A stretch of DNA of 64,000 nucleotides, from NCBI GenBank assembly GCA_903828785.1, contig CAIKNP010000027.1, forward strand, positions 1-64,000, written 5' to 3'. Source of the DNA: an uncultured Actinomycetes bacterium. Lineage in GTDB: Bacteria > Actinomycetota > Acidimicrobiia > Acidimicrobiales > RAAP-2. The notes beneath the pieces were generated by a model that was not told the DNA's origin, did not search any database, and saw only the letters and a program-made list of their open reading frames with translations. How positions within the stretch are numbered: the stretch's first letter is position 1; each line of letters begins with the position of its first letter. This document shows, piece after piece, positions 34,737 to 43,573 of this stretch. Both the position numbers and the translations under genes were made by a program.

Positions 34737-36875
34737 CTAGTGAAGCAAGTGGTGGACTCGTTTCGGCAATTTGTGACTGTGGTGCACCATTTGGACACCG
34801 TAGACCTTCACCCCTTGACCCGAAACGGCGTAGACGCGAACTTCAATCTGGTCACCCGAGGGTTCTGGAGTCGGGTGGATAACCCATATCCACTTTCCCG
34901 AGTAGATGTGGCCCCCGAAGGTGGGGGGCACGGTGAAAGGTACTTTGAGAACGGTGGTTCCTCGGGTACCAACCAGGGATTCGCGAGCGAGCATCGTTTG
35001 CCGCGAATTGTCCCAGACCTCGACGTTGATGGGTGTCTCGGAGCTAAGCGTCAACTCGGCCTCGAAGGGCCCCGCCAGCATGCGGAAGTAGTCGTAGGAC
35101 AAAACGTATCCGGGCACGCCCGTGGAGGACAGGTACCAGTTGCTTTCGGGTCCAATTTGCACCGGCGTGCCGGCGTCGCCCGGCGTCACCCAGGCAAGTT
35201 TGGGGCCACGGATGAGGAGCACCCTCTTGCTGGGGGTGTACACCTTAAAGACGTACACACCCGCCGCTTCTAATTTGAGTTGCGCCCTCGGGTTGCGAGC
35301 CAAGGCCGTAATCAGGCGTTGCGCACTGAACGAAGGTTGGATCTCAATTCCCTGCTCGGGAGTAATGACAACCCAGGTCACGTGATTGGGGGCCAGGGAG
35401 GGGAAGAGAAGTCCATTATTGAGTCGATATAGATATGGTCGAGCGCCGAAGAGTCCCATTATCCCCTGGGAGGCAATCACTTCGTCGGTGGGAGGAATCA
35501 TGGCTTCGGCAATGCGTAGTTGTTGGGCCGCAGCCGGCGTAACGGGCAACCAGTGCGAGGCCGTGGTGCCGTCCCAGTAGACGGCCCACCCCACGATATT
35601 CGCCACCACGACCAGGGCCAAGCACCAACCCAGTACCCGCAGCAGTCGCTGCCGGGCGGCGGTTAAGAAGGAGAGCCAAATTACCGTTCCCAAAGGAACA
35701 ATGATGTAGTCCGGCAAATTCTGAAAGAAGGGGACGATGAATTCGTCTTTGAACTGGAAGGGCAGGGCGTTCACCAAGAGCGAAATCGCTGGGACGGTGA
35801 AGGTCCACGGGGTGAACAAACCGATAATGCCGCTCGGGGCAATATTGGCCACAATGTCTACGTGTCGCGACCACAACACCCCCAGCGGTCGCCACGGTCG
35901 CTCGATGAACGAGATGAGTAACTTGGCCGGACTCAATTTTCGAAACTGCGTTACGCCGTGAGGGCCAATGAGGTAATTAAACGCCCCAGTCGGTGACCCT
36001 CGGTCAAAGCGAAAGTGAATAAGCAGGAGTGAGGTCACCAGACCGATAAGCGCCAGCGCGGCCCCCTGCTTCCAGTAACGGCGCCCGATCAACGCTAAGG
36101 AGACGCCCACGCCAATCAAGTAGGTGGCGGCGACATCACCCGTCAGCATTGCCAAAAACGCCAGTACAAATCCTCGGCGCTGTCTCTTGAGAACGGCCCG
36201 TGCGGTCAGCAAGACCATGAAGAGGCCGATGGGTTCAGAGTGGTAGTCGAAGGAGATCGTCCAGAGAATCCACGGATTCACTACCAGGAGGCTGAAGCCT
36301 ATGGTTCCGAGTAGCCACGAGGTCCGCCTGCGGCGACGCGCTTCCTGGCGGGCCAAATACTCAATAATCCACACGAAGGCGACCAGTTGACTGACCACGA
36401 TGAAGAGATTCTGCACCCAGAGCAGCAAAATGGCGTGGGGCCAAAGCCGGTACAGCATGCCTATCAAGAATTCGAGAAACACTCCGTGAATTCGCACGAA
36501 GGCCACGACACCCTGCAGGCCGAGCGCCGGGTTGCCGAAGGTGGTGAGGTGCGCCGCCCAGTGGAATTGTGACCACTGATAAACCGCTTGGAGGTTGATC
36601 GAGAAGTCCCAGGAAAGGGCAAATTTATTAACAACCACCGTGCTCCACCAGCCGAAGCCGATGAATTCAAGGACGAAGAAGCACAAGCCAATGAGGCGAA
36701 GACGACGCAGACCGGAGGACCACTCACTGCGAGGAGGGATGACGTAGAAGTCGGCGTCACGCCATCGATGCCACAGCCCTTGTGCGGCGGTGCGGAACCA
36801 GGGTCGACGACCTCGGAGGTCGGGAGCTTCGAGGTCGAGCGAGGTCAACGGGGTCAGGCCTGAAAGTCGGCCCAC
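34737..36875 (-). CDS. DUF2079 family multi-pass membrane protein
   Basis: A 712-aa protein with about ten membrane helices in residues 60-470 and a C-terminal globular region. WTISFDYHSEPIGLFMVLLTARAVLKRQRR matches the conserved acidic/His loop of DUF2079, a family related to GT-C glycosyltransferases. F-A-L-S-W-D-F-S-I-N-L-Q-A near 85 fits the family's first external loop. It may use a polyprenyl-linked sugar in surface glycan assembly. The GTG start overlaps the upstream epimerase by 22 bp, so the start could lie slightly further in. Confidence 0.75.
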   Translation of the reverse strand: MGRLSGLTPLTSLDLEAPDLRGRRPWFRTAAQGLWHRWRDADFYVIPPRSEWSSGLRRLRLIGLCFFVLEFIGFGWWSTVVVNKFALSWDFSINLQAVYQWSQFHWAAHLTTFGNPALGLQGVVAFVRIHGVFLEFLIGMLYRLWPHAILLLWVQNLFIVVSQLVAFVWIIEYLARQEARRRRRTSWLLGTIGFSLLVVNPWILWTISFDYHSEPIGLFMVLLTARAVLKRQRRGFVLAFLAMLTGDVAATYLIGVGVSLALIGRRYWKQGAALALIGLVTSLLLIHFRFDRGSPTGAFNYLIGPHGVTQFRKLSPAKLLISFIERPWRPLGVLWSRHVDIVANIAPSGIIGLFTPWTFTVPAISLLVNALPFQFKDEFIVPFFQNLPDYIIVPLGTVIWLSFLTAARQRLLRVLGWCLALVVVANIVGWAVYWDGTTASHWLPVTPAAAQQLRIAEAMIPPTDEVIASQGIMGLFGARPYLYRLNNGLLFPSLAPNHVTWVVITPEQGIEIQPSFSAQRLITALARNPRAQLKLEAAGVYVFKVYTPSKRVLLIRGPKLAWVTPGDAGTPVQIGPESNWYLSSTGVPGYVLSYDYFRMLAGPFEAELTLSSETPINVEVWDNSRQTMLARESLVGTRGTTVLKVPFTVPPTFGGHIYSGKWIWVIHPTPEPSGDQIEVRVYAVSGQGVKVYGVQMVHHSHKLPKRVHHLLH

Positions 36876-37747
36876 GTCGCGCTGAGACCCTCGCGAAGTG
36901 ACACCGACAGCACGATGCCTCGCGAGGCAGCCTTAGCGTTGTCTACGATAACTGCGGGCATTTCGCCAAGTTTGGCCGGCACTTGTTCGTAGCCAATCGC
37001 GGCTCCCGTGACTTCGCAGGTGAGACGGTAGAGTTCATTGACCGAGACCGAGTGACCCGCGCCGACAATAAGCACGTCCGTTGTTTCCAAGGAAAGCGCC
37101 TGGACGAAGGCTCGGGCAACTTCGACGACGTAGACGTAGTCACGACGTTGCTCGCCATCGCCGTAGACCTGGAGAGTGCCCCCGTTGAGGGCGTAGCGCA
37201 TCATGCGAGCGACGATGGAGTCCTTCACTTGCATCCCGATTCCGTACACGTTGGTCAGTCGCAGCGAGACCGTCACCATGTCGTAGCTCGAACCGTAACA
37301 GGACAACAGCATTTCGCCAGCGGCCTTGGTGGCACCGTAGGGGGTGAGGGGCCGAAGGGGCATCTCTTCGGTGATTACCGCTGATCCGGCGTCACCGGTG
37401 ACGGCGTTACTACTCGCCATGACGAAGTGCCGAGTACCCGACAAGCGAGCGGCCTCGAGGAGCAGTTGGGTCGCCGCTACGTTCACTTCGAAGACGCCTT
37501 GGGGATTCTCCATGCTCTTAATGACCGAGGTCAGAGCGGCCAAGTGGATAACGCCATCAATGCCGTAGGAGAAGGCTTTGGCGACGACGGCGGGATCGCG
37601 AAGGTCGCCAATGACCTCCACGACCTCGAAATCTCTATTCGGCGATGGGTTGAGATCAGCGATAACCACCTCAACACCGTCGCTAAGCAAACAAGCAACA
37701 ACGTGCTGTCCAATAAATCCGGATCCACCGGTAACGAGAACTCGCAC
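36854..37747 (-). CDS. NAD-dependent sugar-nucleotide epimerase/dehydratase
   Basis: A 297-aa extended SDR. Start RVLVTGGSGFIGQHV, catalytic motif Y-G-A-T-K (PLTPYGATKAAGEML), the Ser/Thr before it in VMASSNAVTGD, and YGDGEQRRDYVYVVEVARAF that precedes sugar contacts in GalE/RfbB-type enzymes. The product is a UDP- or dTDP-sugar of unknown identity. GTG start. Ends inside the start of the DUF2079 gene, suggesting a two-gene unit for glycan synthesis. Confidence 0.85.
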   Translation of the reverse strand: MRVLVTGGSGFIGQHVVACLLSDGVEVVIADLNPSPNRDFEVVEVIGDLRDPAVVAKAFSYGIDGVIHLAALTSVIKSMENPQGVFEVNVAATQLLLEAARLSGTRHFVMASSNAVTGDAGSAVITEEMPLRPLTPYGATKAAGEMLLSCYGSSYDMVTVSLRLTNVYGIGMQVKDSIVARMMRYALNGGTLQVYGDGEQRRDYVYVVEVARAFVQALSLETTDVLIVGAGHSVSVNELYRLTCEVTGAAIGYEQVPAKLGEMPAVIVDNAKAASRGIVLSVSLREGLSATWADFQA

Positions 37748-37903
37748 GGCCTAGCTACTTACTTTTGCGCAAAGGGTCATAGTACCCATGTTACGACGTA
37801 CGGGGACCCCGACTAATGGCATGCCTTGTCCCGGACCCGGCGTACTGCTTGCACCGGTGTGCGGCGGGCGAGTGACAGCCTTCGCCCCTGGTCGCTGACC
37901 TTG

Positions 37904-37940
37904 GCGGTGCCCGACCGCCTACTTCACGGTCGGGCACCGC
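37904..37940 (-). terminator. Strong 14-bp hairpin after the secreted-protein gene
   Basis: GCGGTGCCCGACCG at 37904-37917 and CGGTCGGGCACCGC at 37927-37940 are perfect inverted repeats with a 9-nt loop. On the minus strand the hairpin starts 5 nt past the stop of the gene at 37945. No T-run follows, as for many actinobacterial terminators. The rest of the 37748-37944 gap shows nothing else. Confidence 0.7.
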
Positions 37941-37944
37941 TCTC

Positions 37945-38529
37945 CTACTTAAAGGAAGTCTCGGTCCACTTGATGAAGTTCACCAATGCGGCTGAGGGCT
38001 TCGCTGACGTTACGGGTCCAGAGAAACCAAGGAAGATGTAACCACCAGCAACCCAGGCGTCCAAGCGCACCGACGCCATGCTCTTCGTCGATCCCAGACC
38101 GTCTTCCTTACCGTTACCGAAGTCCAGGTAGTCGTTGGTTCCAGCGACGGGAGTCTTCTTCATGGCGCCCGACGCCTGCTGGACCATGTAGTTCATGTAC
38201 TGCTGGGCGGTCATGGCCGGCATCATCGAGTTTTGCGCCTGTTGCGACAACTTGGCAATGTCTGAAGGACTAACGCATCCAACGACCAGGGCCTTGGCCC
38301 CAAAGTCGATTGTGGTACCGAGAGCGTTATCAGCGTTCTTGCTCTCGTTGACGAAGTTGTAAGGCTTTACCACGGGACCAGTGGCGTGGGTAAAACCCTT
38401 GCTGGTCACCAAGGACTTCGTAATTGCTGAGCACGTGAGACCCTTAGCACTCGCCACCGTGGCCGTGGCCACCGTAATGAGGGGCGCTAGGGCCAGACTG
38501 GCAACTACCAATTGAAATGAACGACGCAC
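37945..38529 (-). CDS. Secreted protein of unknown function
   Basis: A 194-aa protein with a clear cleavable signal peptide (RRSFQLVVASLALAPLITVATATVASA-KG, cleavage near residue 28). The mature part of about 165 aa has two Cys (GLTCSAI and VVGCVSP) that could bond, and no motif I know. Its start has one of the best SDs in the window (GGAGG, 5-6 nt before GTG) and it is followed by a strong hairpin, so it is a well-expressed single-gene unit. Lack of a lipobox suggests full secretion. Confidence 0.65.
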   Translation of the reverse strand: MRRSFQLVVASLALAPLITVATATVASAKGLTCSAITKSLVTSKGFTHATGPVVKPYNFVNESKNADNALGTTIDFGAKALVVGCVSPSDIAKLSQQAQNSMMPAMTAQQYMNYMVQQASGAMKKTPVAGTNDYLDFGNGKEDGLGSTKSMASVRLDAWVAGGYIFLGFSGPVTSAKPSAALVNFIKWTETSFK

Positions 38530-38632
38530 GTTTCCTCCAGGAATGATGATGGCGTGTATTGCACACGCGACTCATCAGCCTACGGAGCCTCTTTAGAAAA
38601 AGACCCTCGCTTCGATAAATTCTGTGTAAAGG

Positions 38633-39409
38633 CTAGAGCTTGATGCTGAAGCCCGAGTTGCCTTCGCTCTGGGGCAGATAGGGCGAAATCGCGTGCGCCA
38701 AGCCCGGCAAGGTCAAGGTCTGAAGGTAGATTTTCCCGGGGCCAGTGAGCTTGGCCAAGAAAATCGTATCGGCCCCGAAAAGCATGTTCTTGATGCCCTT
38801 CACGGCCTGAATCTCCAAGTTCACGCGGGCGTCGAAGAGACCAATGTGGCCGGGGTGCACCATCATCACCTCTCCCGCGGCCAAGTCATACTCCACCAAT
38901 TCGCCCGAGAGTTCGATCCACGCGGTCCCCTGCCCACCGATGCGCTGCATGATAAATCCGTTCCCCGAAAAAATGCCGACACCCAGCTTCTGTTGAAAGG
39001 CAATTGTCAAGTTGACATCGGGGGTGGCGGCCATAAAGCCGTGGCGTGAAACCATGTATTCCTGATTCGCGTCTACCGAAACGGCCTTGATGTGTCCGGG
39101 CATCTTGGTGGCGAAGGCGACCATTCCCTGACCACCCGAGGCGGTGTATTGCGACATGAAAATTGACGTTCCCGAAAGGGCGCGCTTGAAGACGCCGCCG
39201 AAGCCCGATCCACCAGCCCCACTGGTTTGTGTCGACATGGCGATCGTCGGCGACATCCAGGACAATTCACCACCCTGCGAGATGACCGATTGGCCCGGCT
39301 GTAGTTGCACTTCGAGCACCGGCATGGTGGTGCCGAGAACGCGGTGGGCAACTCCCGAGGCGTCGGAGTCAGAAAATTCCGGCATGTTGTCTTCGGTGTG
39401 TTCGGTCAT
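38633..39409 (-). CDS. AIM24 family protein
   Basis: A 258-aa Gly-rich beta protein with the AIM24/TIGR00266 features: VLEVQLQPGQSVISQGGELSWMSP, SGAGGSGFGGVFKRALSGTSIFMSQYTA, FIMQRIGGQGTAWIELSGELVEYDLAAGEVMMVHPGHIGLFD. The fold is related to tryptophan RNA-binding attenuator-like barrels. Molecular role is unknown in bacteria. The frame is open to 39478, but the ATG at 39409 has GGAG 8 nt upstream and starts the aligned part. Confidence 0.85.
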   Translation of the reverse strand: MTEHTEDNMPEFSDSDASGVAHRVLGTTMPVLEVQLQPGQSVISQGGELSWMSPTIAMSTQTSGAGGSGFGGVFKRALSGTSIFMSQYTASGGQGMVAFATKMPGHIKAVSVDANQEYMVSRHGFMAATPDVNLTIAFQQKLGVGIFSGNGFIMQRIGGQGTAWIELSGELVEYDLAAGEVMMVHPGHIGLFDARVNLEIQAVKGIKNMLFGADTIFLAKLTGPGKIYLQTLTLPGLAHAISPYLPQSEGNSGFSIKL

Positions 39410-39555
39410 AAGGGATACTCCTCTACGTAGGTACATAGTGTTTTTAACACATCGCCCACGGCGGTTGACGAATATCACCCGGAATTCACACAGTCCCTAG
39501 GCGTGGAAATTCGTAGACTTCGAAGCACTTGGCCGGTGTCAGCGACTAGACCTGA

Positions 39556-40197
39556 GTGGTGCTCGCAACAACCTCCACTCTGACCTTGACCTTGGGCGTG
39601 ATTGCTCCGACCCTCTCCGTTTTCGTCGGCGTCGCGCAGGCAACTCGCGTGGTGCGCTCGGGTGCGCAAGGGGTGTCTCTTTTGACCTGGATACTCTCCA
39701 TGTTCGTCGCGAGCACGTGGGCCATCTACGGCTTCGCCTTTCACGTACCCGCCGAGCTCTACTGCAACTTCCCCTTCGTCGCAATTTGCTTCCTCGTCAT
39801 CTTCATCGCCGCTCGGCACCAGCAACGCGAGCGCATCACTGCTTGGCAGTGCGGTGGGGTGCTCGTGGCAATCGCGCTGGTCGCCACCACGGGATTCTCC
39901 GTGCACTGGCGATGGATTATCAGCACCGTCGCCGTGGGCAGCGCCATATTGATTTACCTACCCCAGTTGGTGGTCAGTTTGAAATCCAAGGATCTGCAAG
40001 GCGTGTCGGTGGTGAGCTGGGCGACCGCGCTCGTAACCAGCTTGATCTGGGGAATCTACGGACTCTTGCTGCACAAGACGCCCGTCTCCATACCTTCGGT
40101 GGTGATGGTGCCCTCGTCGCTGATCATTCTGATTCAGGTTTCACGGCACCGGCTCAATGGTCACGCTCTCAGCGGAACGCCCTCGCCCCTCAATTAA
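39556..40197 (+). CDS. SWEET-like transporter with two PQ-loop repeats
   Basis: A 213-aa protein with seven predicted membrane helices (about 7-27, 41-60, 66-85, 97-115, 121-141, 155-173, 177-195). Each half has a PQ-loop: VAQATRVVRSGAQGVSLLTW in the first (A-Q instead of P-Q) and YLPQLVVSLKSKDLQGVSVVSW in the second. This is the triple-helix + linker + triple-helix layout of full-length SWEET sugar uniporters, whereas most bacterial members are three-helix SemiSWEETs. Likely a sugar or small-solute facilitator. GTG start with TAGACC just upstream. Its stop abuts that of the next gene. Confidence 0.7.
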   Translation: MVLATTSTLTLTLGVIAPTLSVFVGVAQATRVVRSGAQGVSLLTWILSMFVASTWAIYGFAFHVPAELYCNFPFVAICFLVIFIAARHQQRERITAWQCGGVLVAIALVATTGFSVHWRWIISTVAVGSAILIYLPQLVVSLKSKDLQGVSVVSWATALVTSLIWGIYGLLLHKTPVSIPSVVMVPSSLIILIQVSRHRLNGHALSGTPSPLN

Positions 40198-40962
40198 TCA
40201 CATGGGGAAGCTGGACTCGCCACTGAAGCCGAAGTCCGCCACGAGTGCGTGACCGCTGATGGTGTGCGTAACTGGTGAACTAAGCCATACCAAGTAGTTC
40301 GCGATGTCACTCGCTTCGTGCACGGGAAAGGACCCGTCGAAGGAATCGCTCTCGGCCATGCCCGTGTCAATCTTGGGCATGCGGGTGTTCACCACACTGG
40401 GGCAAACGCAGTTAACGCGAATGTTGTCACGACGCAGGTCAACCGCCAATGCCCGCACCAACATCAAGAGGGCCCCTTTGGACGTGCAGTAGGGCACGTG
40501 CAGTGGGGACGCCACTATGGACGAGTCCGAGGCAATGATGGCCACGGAACCCTGATCGCTAGCGCGGAGGTATTTGGCACCGTATTTGACGGGCAACCAC
40601 TGGCCCTTGACGTTGACCGCGAAAACGTCATCCCAAGCGCTGGCCTCGATCTCGTCAAAGGGCTGGCCGAGCAAGCCCGACACGCCCGCGCAAAGGACCA
40701 GGTGGTCGAGCCGGCCAAAGACGGCCACGCCAGCCGCAATTCCCTCCTCCACCGATGACTCCGACGCGACGTCCATGAAAACGGCGGTCGCTCGCCCACC
40801 CTTCGCTACCACTTCTTGCGCCACCGACTCGGCTACCGCCAGATCGATGTCCGCCACGATGACCGAGACGTCCTCGGCCCCGAAGGCCAGAGCCGAGGCC
40901 CGCCCTATACCGCGTCCACCTCCGGTAATCAGGACGACCGTCCCCTGCATTCGTAGATCCAT
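40198..40962 (-). CDS. Short-chain dehydrogenase/reductase
   Basis: A 254-aa classical SDR: VVLITGGGRGIGRASALAFG (NAD site), LVLCAGVSG, Ser in IASDSSIVASP, Y-x-x-x-K in VPYCTSKGALLML, and RVNCVCPSVVNT. VIVADID after the second strand ends in Asp, which favours NAD. AAGGAGTAGTA precedes the ATG. Substrate unknown. Likely one unit with the reductase at 41002. Confidence 0.85.
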   Translation of the reverse strand: MDLRMQGTVVLITGGGRGIGRASALAFGAEDVSVIVADIDLAVAESVAQEVVAKGGRATAVFMDVASESSVEEGIAAGVAVFGRLDHLVLCAGVSGLLGQPFDEIEASAWDDVFAVNVKGQWLPVKYGAKYLRASDQGSVAIIASDSSIVASPLHVPYCTSKGALLMLVRALAVDLRRDNIRVNCVCPSVVNTRMPKIDTGMAESDSFDGSFPVHEASDIANYLVWLSSPVTHTISGHALVADFGFSGESSFPM

Positions 40963-41001
40963 TACTACTCCTTCCGTCGTCGCCGCGCTGGCGTGAGGTG
41001 T

Positions 41002-41877
41002 TTAGTTCTTCGTCGAGGGTGCTCGAAAGGCCTCGAAGAGAGCGTAGATGTCTTTGCTCCCGTAACCGCGCTCTACCGCGAGGGCCAAGACGTCGCGGAC
41101 GAGTTCGGGCACTTTAAGGTCCAAATCCGACTCGGCCCCCGCCTGTACCCACTGGTCGGACCAGGCCTTCCAGGTCGTGAGCGACGCGGTGCCCGACGGG
41201 TAGACGTCGGCCGAGCGGGCGTCGCGTATGGCCTCAAAGAGTGAGGGGTCGATGAAGGGAACAGTGGCGAGGTAGTCCTCCTCGCGAACCCCTTGGGCCT
41301 CCAGCAAGGCGAACACGCTGCCCAGCACCGTCATTAGCCCGGTGTAAGTACCTAGTCGCGCAAAATCCAGCGCGGCGGCGTAACCCAGGTCCTCGCCGAG
41401 GTACGCGCTGTCGCCAATGAGGGGCGACAGGACGTCAAGGGTGGCCTCGAAGACCGCAAGGTCACCGGTGTAGTGAAAGGTCCCAAGGCCCGTACCAATT
41501 TGATGGGGACCCCCGTGCATCGTGCAGTCGAGGTAGGCGATGTTGTGATCCTTCGCCCACTGACCGCTGGCGCGGGCTCGTTGGGCGGTTCCCGACGAAA
41601 ACTGCACCAGCGTTTTACCGGACAAGGCCGCGGTCACCGCCGGGGGGTGCAACATTTCGTCGCTGACGTCGTAGTTACGAACGCAAACGAAGACCAGTGA
41701 ACTCGCCCGCACGGCCTGTTCAACGCTCTCGGCCACCAGCGCGCGACCAGCGAAGGGCGCGCATTTCTCCGGACTACGGTTCCACACTGTTAGCTGGTGG
41801 CCTTCTCGAAGCAGCGTGTTGGCAATGGCCGTCCCCATCCAGCCGAGTCCGAGTACCGATACCGATGTTGGCGCCAT
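41002..41877 (-). CDS. NAD(P)-binding beta-hydroxyacid dehydrogenase / imine reductase-like protein
   Basis: A 291-aa protein with VLGLGWMGTAIANTLLREGHQLTVWNRS, an NADP-preferring Rossmann start (N-R-S after strand 2), LVQFSSGT and MHGGPHQIGTG in the substrate region, and a C-terminal all-helical dimerisation domain (FARLGTYTGLMTVLGSVFALLEAQGV). The catalytic Lys of hydroxyisobutyrate-type dehydrogenases (G-x-x-x-K-x-x-N) is not found, which resembles imine reductases where it is replaced (here A-L-D-F-A-R). The start is the ATG at 41877. Confidence 0.75.
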   Translation of the reverse strand: MAPTSVSVLGLGWMGTAIANTLLREGHQLTVWNRSPEKCAPFAGRALVAESVEQAVRASSLVFVCVRNYDVSDEMLHPPAVTAALSGKTLVQFSSGTAQRARASGQWAKDHNIAYLDCTMHGGPHQIGTGLGTFHYTGDLAVFEATLDVLSPLIGDSAYLGEDLGYAAALDFARLGTYTGLMTVLGSVFALLEAQGVREEDYLATVPFIDPSLFEAIRDARSADVYPSGTASLTTWKAWSDQWVQAGAESDLDLKVPELVRDVLALAVERGYGSKDIYALFEAFRAPSTKN

Positions 41878-41984
41878 GACAATTCCTTCGCTCCCCCTTC
41901 ACGGTATCGTGCCTCGTGACGAAGTGAGATCGCCGGTCAGAACCTGACGTCACCGCAAACCACCACCAAGACCTTCGCCATCAC

Positions 41985-41990
41985 TAGTCT
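41985..41990 (+). promoter_or_regulatory. Candidate -10 element (TAGTCT) of the DapA-family gene
   Basis: TAGTCT ends 7 nt before the ATG at 41998 with no SD, so the mRNA is probably leaderless. Confidence 0.45.
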
Positions 41991-41997
41991 CACTGCT

Positions 41998-42921
41998 ATG
42001 GAACCGCACCGACTGAACGGCGTCTTCCCCGTCGTGCAAACCCCATTTCTCGAGAATGGGGCCATCGACCTCGACGGTCTGGAACGAGAGCTGCACTGGA
42101 TACTGGACCAGGGTGTCAGCGGGCTCACGACGGGTATGGTCTCAGAAATTCTTCGCTTAAACGAAGACGAGCGTCACCAACTCGCCGCGATGGTGACGAG
42201 CGTGGCGCGAGAGCGTGGCGCCCTGGCGATACTGAGTTGTGGTGCGGAATCGACACGCCTCGCCATCCGCTACGCCAGCGCGGCCGCCGACCTGGGTGCG
42301 CAGGGCATCATGGTGATTCCGCCGACTACGGTGTCGCTGGGCGAAGAGGCCACCTTTGATTACTTCGTCGCCATCGCCGACGCCACCGACCTCGCCGTAG
42401 TCGTCCAGGACGCCAGCGCCTACGTAGGCCAACCACTCTCCATTGCCCTGCAAGCACGCCTCCAAGAGGAGCTCGGCCCCCAGGTCTACTTCAAGCCCGA
42501 GGCACCACCCCTGGGCCAGCGGCTCTCACAACTGCGCGAAGCTACTTCTGGGGCGGCCCGAAGCTTTGAGGGCACCGCGGGGGTTAACTTGGTCGACGCC
42601 TTTCACCGCGGCGTTATTGGATCAATGCCCGGTGGTGAAGTGTGTTGGGCCATTGAAGTGATGTGGCGAGCCCTCACCACCGGTGACCTCGAGCGGGCGA
42701 CGCGTATCAACGCCTACCTCGCGCTCCTGGTGAACGTTCAAACCTCGCTCGATTCCTACGTGGCGATTGAAAAGCACTTGTTGTGGCGTCAGGGAGTACT
42801 CGAGTCGACTCGGGTTCGCGGACCCTCGGGCTACGTGCTCGACGACGAAACTCGCGAAGAAATCGACCGGCTGCTCGTCCTCCTGCAGCGCGCCACCTAC
42901 GACGAAAGCGACACTCTCTAG
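41998..42921 (+). CDS. Dihydrodipicolinate synthase-family aldolase/dehydratase
   Basis: A 307-aa (beta/alpha)8 protein. GVFPVVQTPFLENGAIDLDGL opens it, Schiff-base Lys is in V-Y-F-K-P-E-A, and GTAGVNLVDAFHRGVIGSMPG ends the barrel. At the position of the usual Y-N-x-P motif it reads VVVQDASAYVG, so this is not a standard DapA. In this locus a 2-keto-3-deoxy sugar acid lyase or dehydratase is a reasonable guess. It is convergent to eda and could give a non-phosphorylating branch. Confidence 0.75.
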   Translation: MEPHRLNGVFPVVQTPFLENGAIDLDGLERELHWILDQGVSGLTTGMVSEILRLNEDERHQLAAMVTSVARERGALAILSCGAESTRLAIRYASAAADLGAQGIMVIPPTTVSLGEEATFDYFVAIADATDLAVVVQDASAYVGQPLSIALQARLQEELGPQVYFKPEAPPLGQRLSQLREATSGAARSFEGTAGVNLVDAFHRGVIGSMPGGEVCWAIEVMWRALTTGDLERATRINAYLALLVNVQTSLDSYVAIEKHLLWRQGVLESTRVRGPSGYVLDDETREEIDRLLVLLQRATYDESDTL

Positions 42922-42949
42922 CGACGCCAAAGGAACTGGCGCGTGCGTT

Positions 42950-43573
42950 TTAGAGAGCGGTGGCCCGCACCGCGGCGCTGGCTCGTTCGAGCAGGCCCTC
43001 GAGCGATCCCGAGCTGGGCACCAGGTTCGTACCCATCGCCACGCCTACGGCGCCCGCGGCGAACCACTGGTTCGCGTTCTCGCTCGATACCCCTCCGGTA
43101 GGAATGAACGCCACCTGCGGGAAAGGGCCACGAAGCGCCCGGAGATGGTCAATTCCTCCCGTTGAGGCGGGGAACAATTTCACGTAGTCAGCCCCAGCCT
43201 CCACGGCTCGGGCAACTTCAGTTGGCGTGAAGGCTCCGGGCAAGGTAAACAAACCACGCTCTTTCGCCACCCCGATCACGGCCGGGTTGGTGTCGGGCAT
43301 GACAACGAAGGTGGCTCCGGCATCAGCCACCGCCGTCACGTCCGACTCCCGCAGTACGGTGCCGGCTCCGACGTGAATTTGTCCCCCCACCGCGGCCACG
43401 ACCTCCGCCAGACCTCGCAGACCGGTCGAACGCTCGACGGTTACTTCGAGGAACTCCACGCCCGCTTCCACCAGTGTCTGGGCAATGGCGACCACGTCGT
43501 CGTGGTGATGCAGTCGCAGGATCGCCACCAGGCGAGCCCGACGAAGGTCTCCGTCAAAGTTTCGCGCCATCAT
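42950..43573 (-). CDS. eda: 2-keto-3-deoxy-6-phosphogluconate aldolase (KDPG/KHG aldolase)
   Basis: A 207-aa class I aldolase: ARLVAILRLH, VEFLEVTVERST with the catalytic Glu, HVGAGTVLRESDV, Schiff-base Lys132 in A-D-Y-V-K-L-F-P-A-S and FIPTGGVSSENANQWFAAGAVGVAMG. It splits KDPG into pyruvate and glyceraldehyde-3-phosphate. I start at the ATG at 43573, which overlaps the kinase stop (ATGA). It is the last gene of the long minus-strand unit. Confidence 0.93.
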   Translation of the reverse strand: MMARNFDGDLRRARLVAILRLHHHDDVVAIAQTLVEAGVEFLEVTVERSTGLRGLAEVVAAVGGQIHVGAGTVLRESDVTAVADAGATFVVMPDTNPAVIGVAKERGLFTLPGAFTPTEVARAVEAGADYVKLFPASTGGIDHLRALRGPFPQVAFIPTGGVSSENANQWFAAGAVGVAMGTNLVPSSGSLEGLLERASAAVRATAL

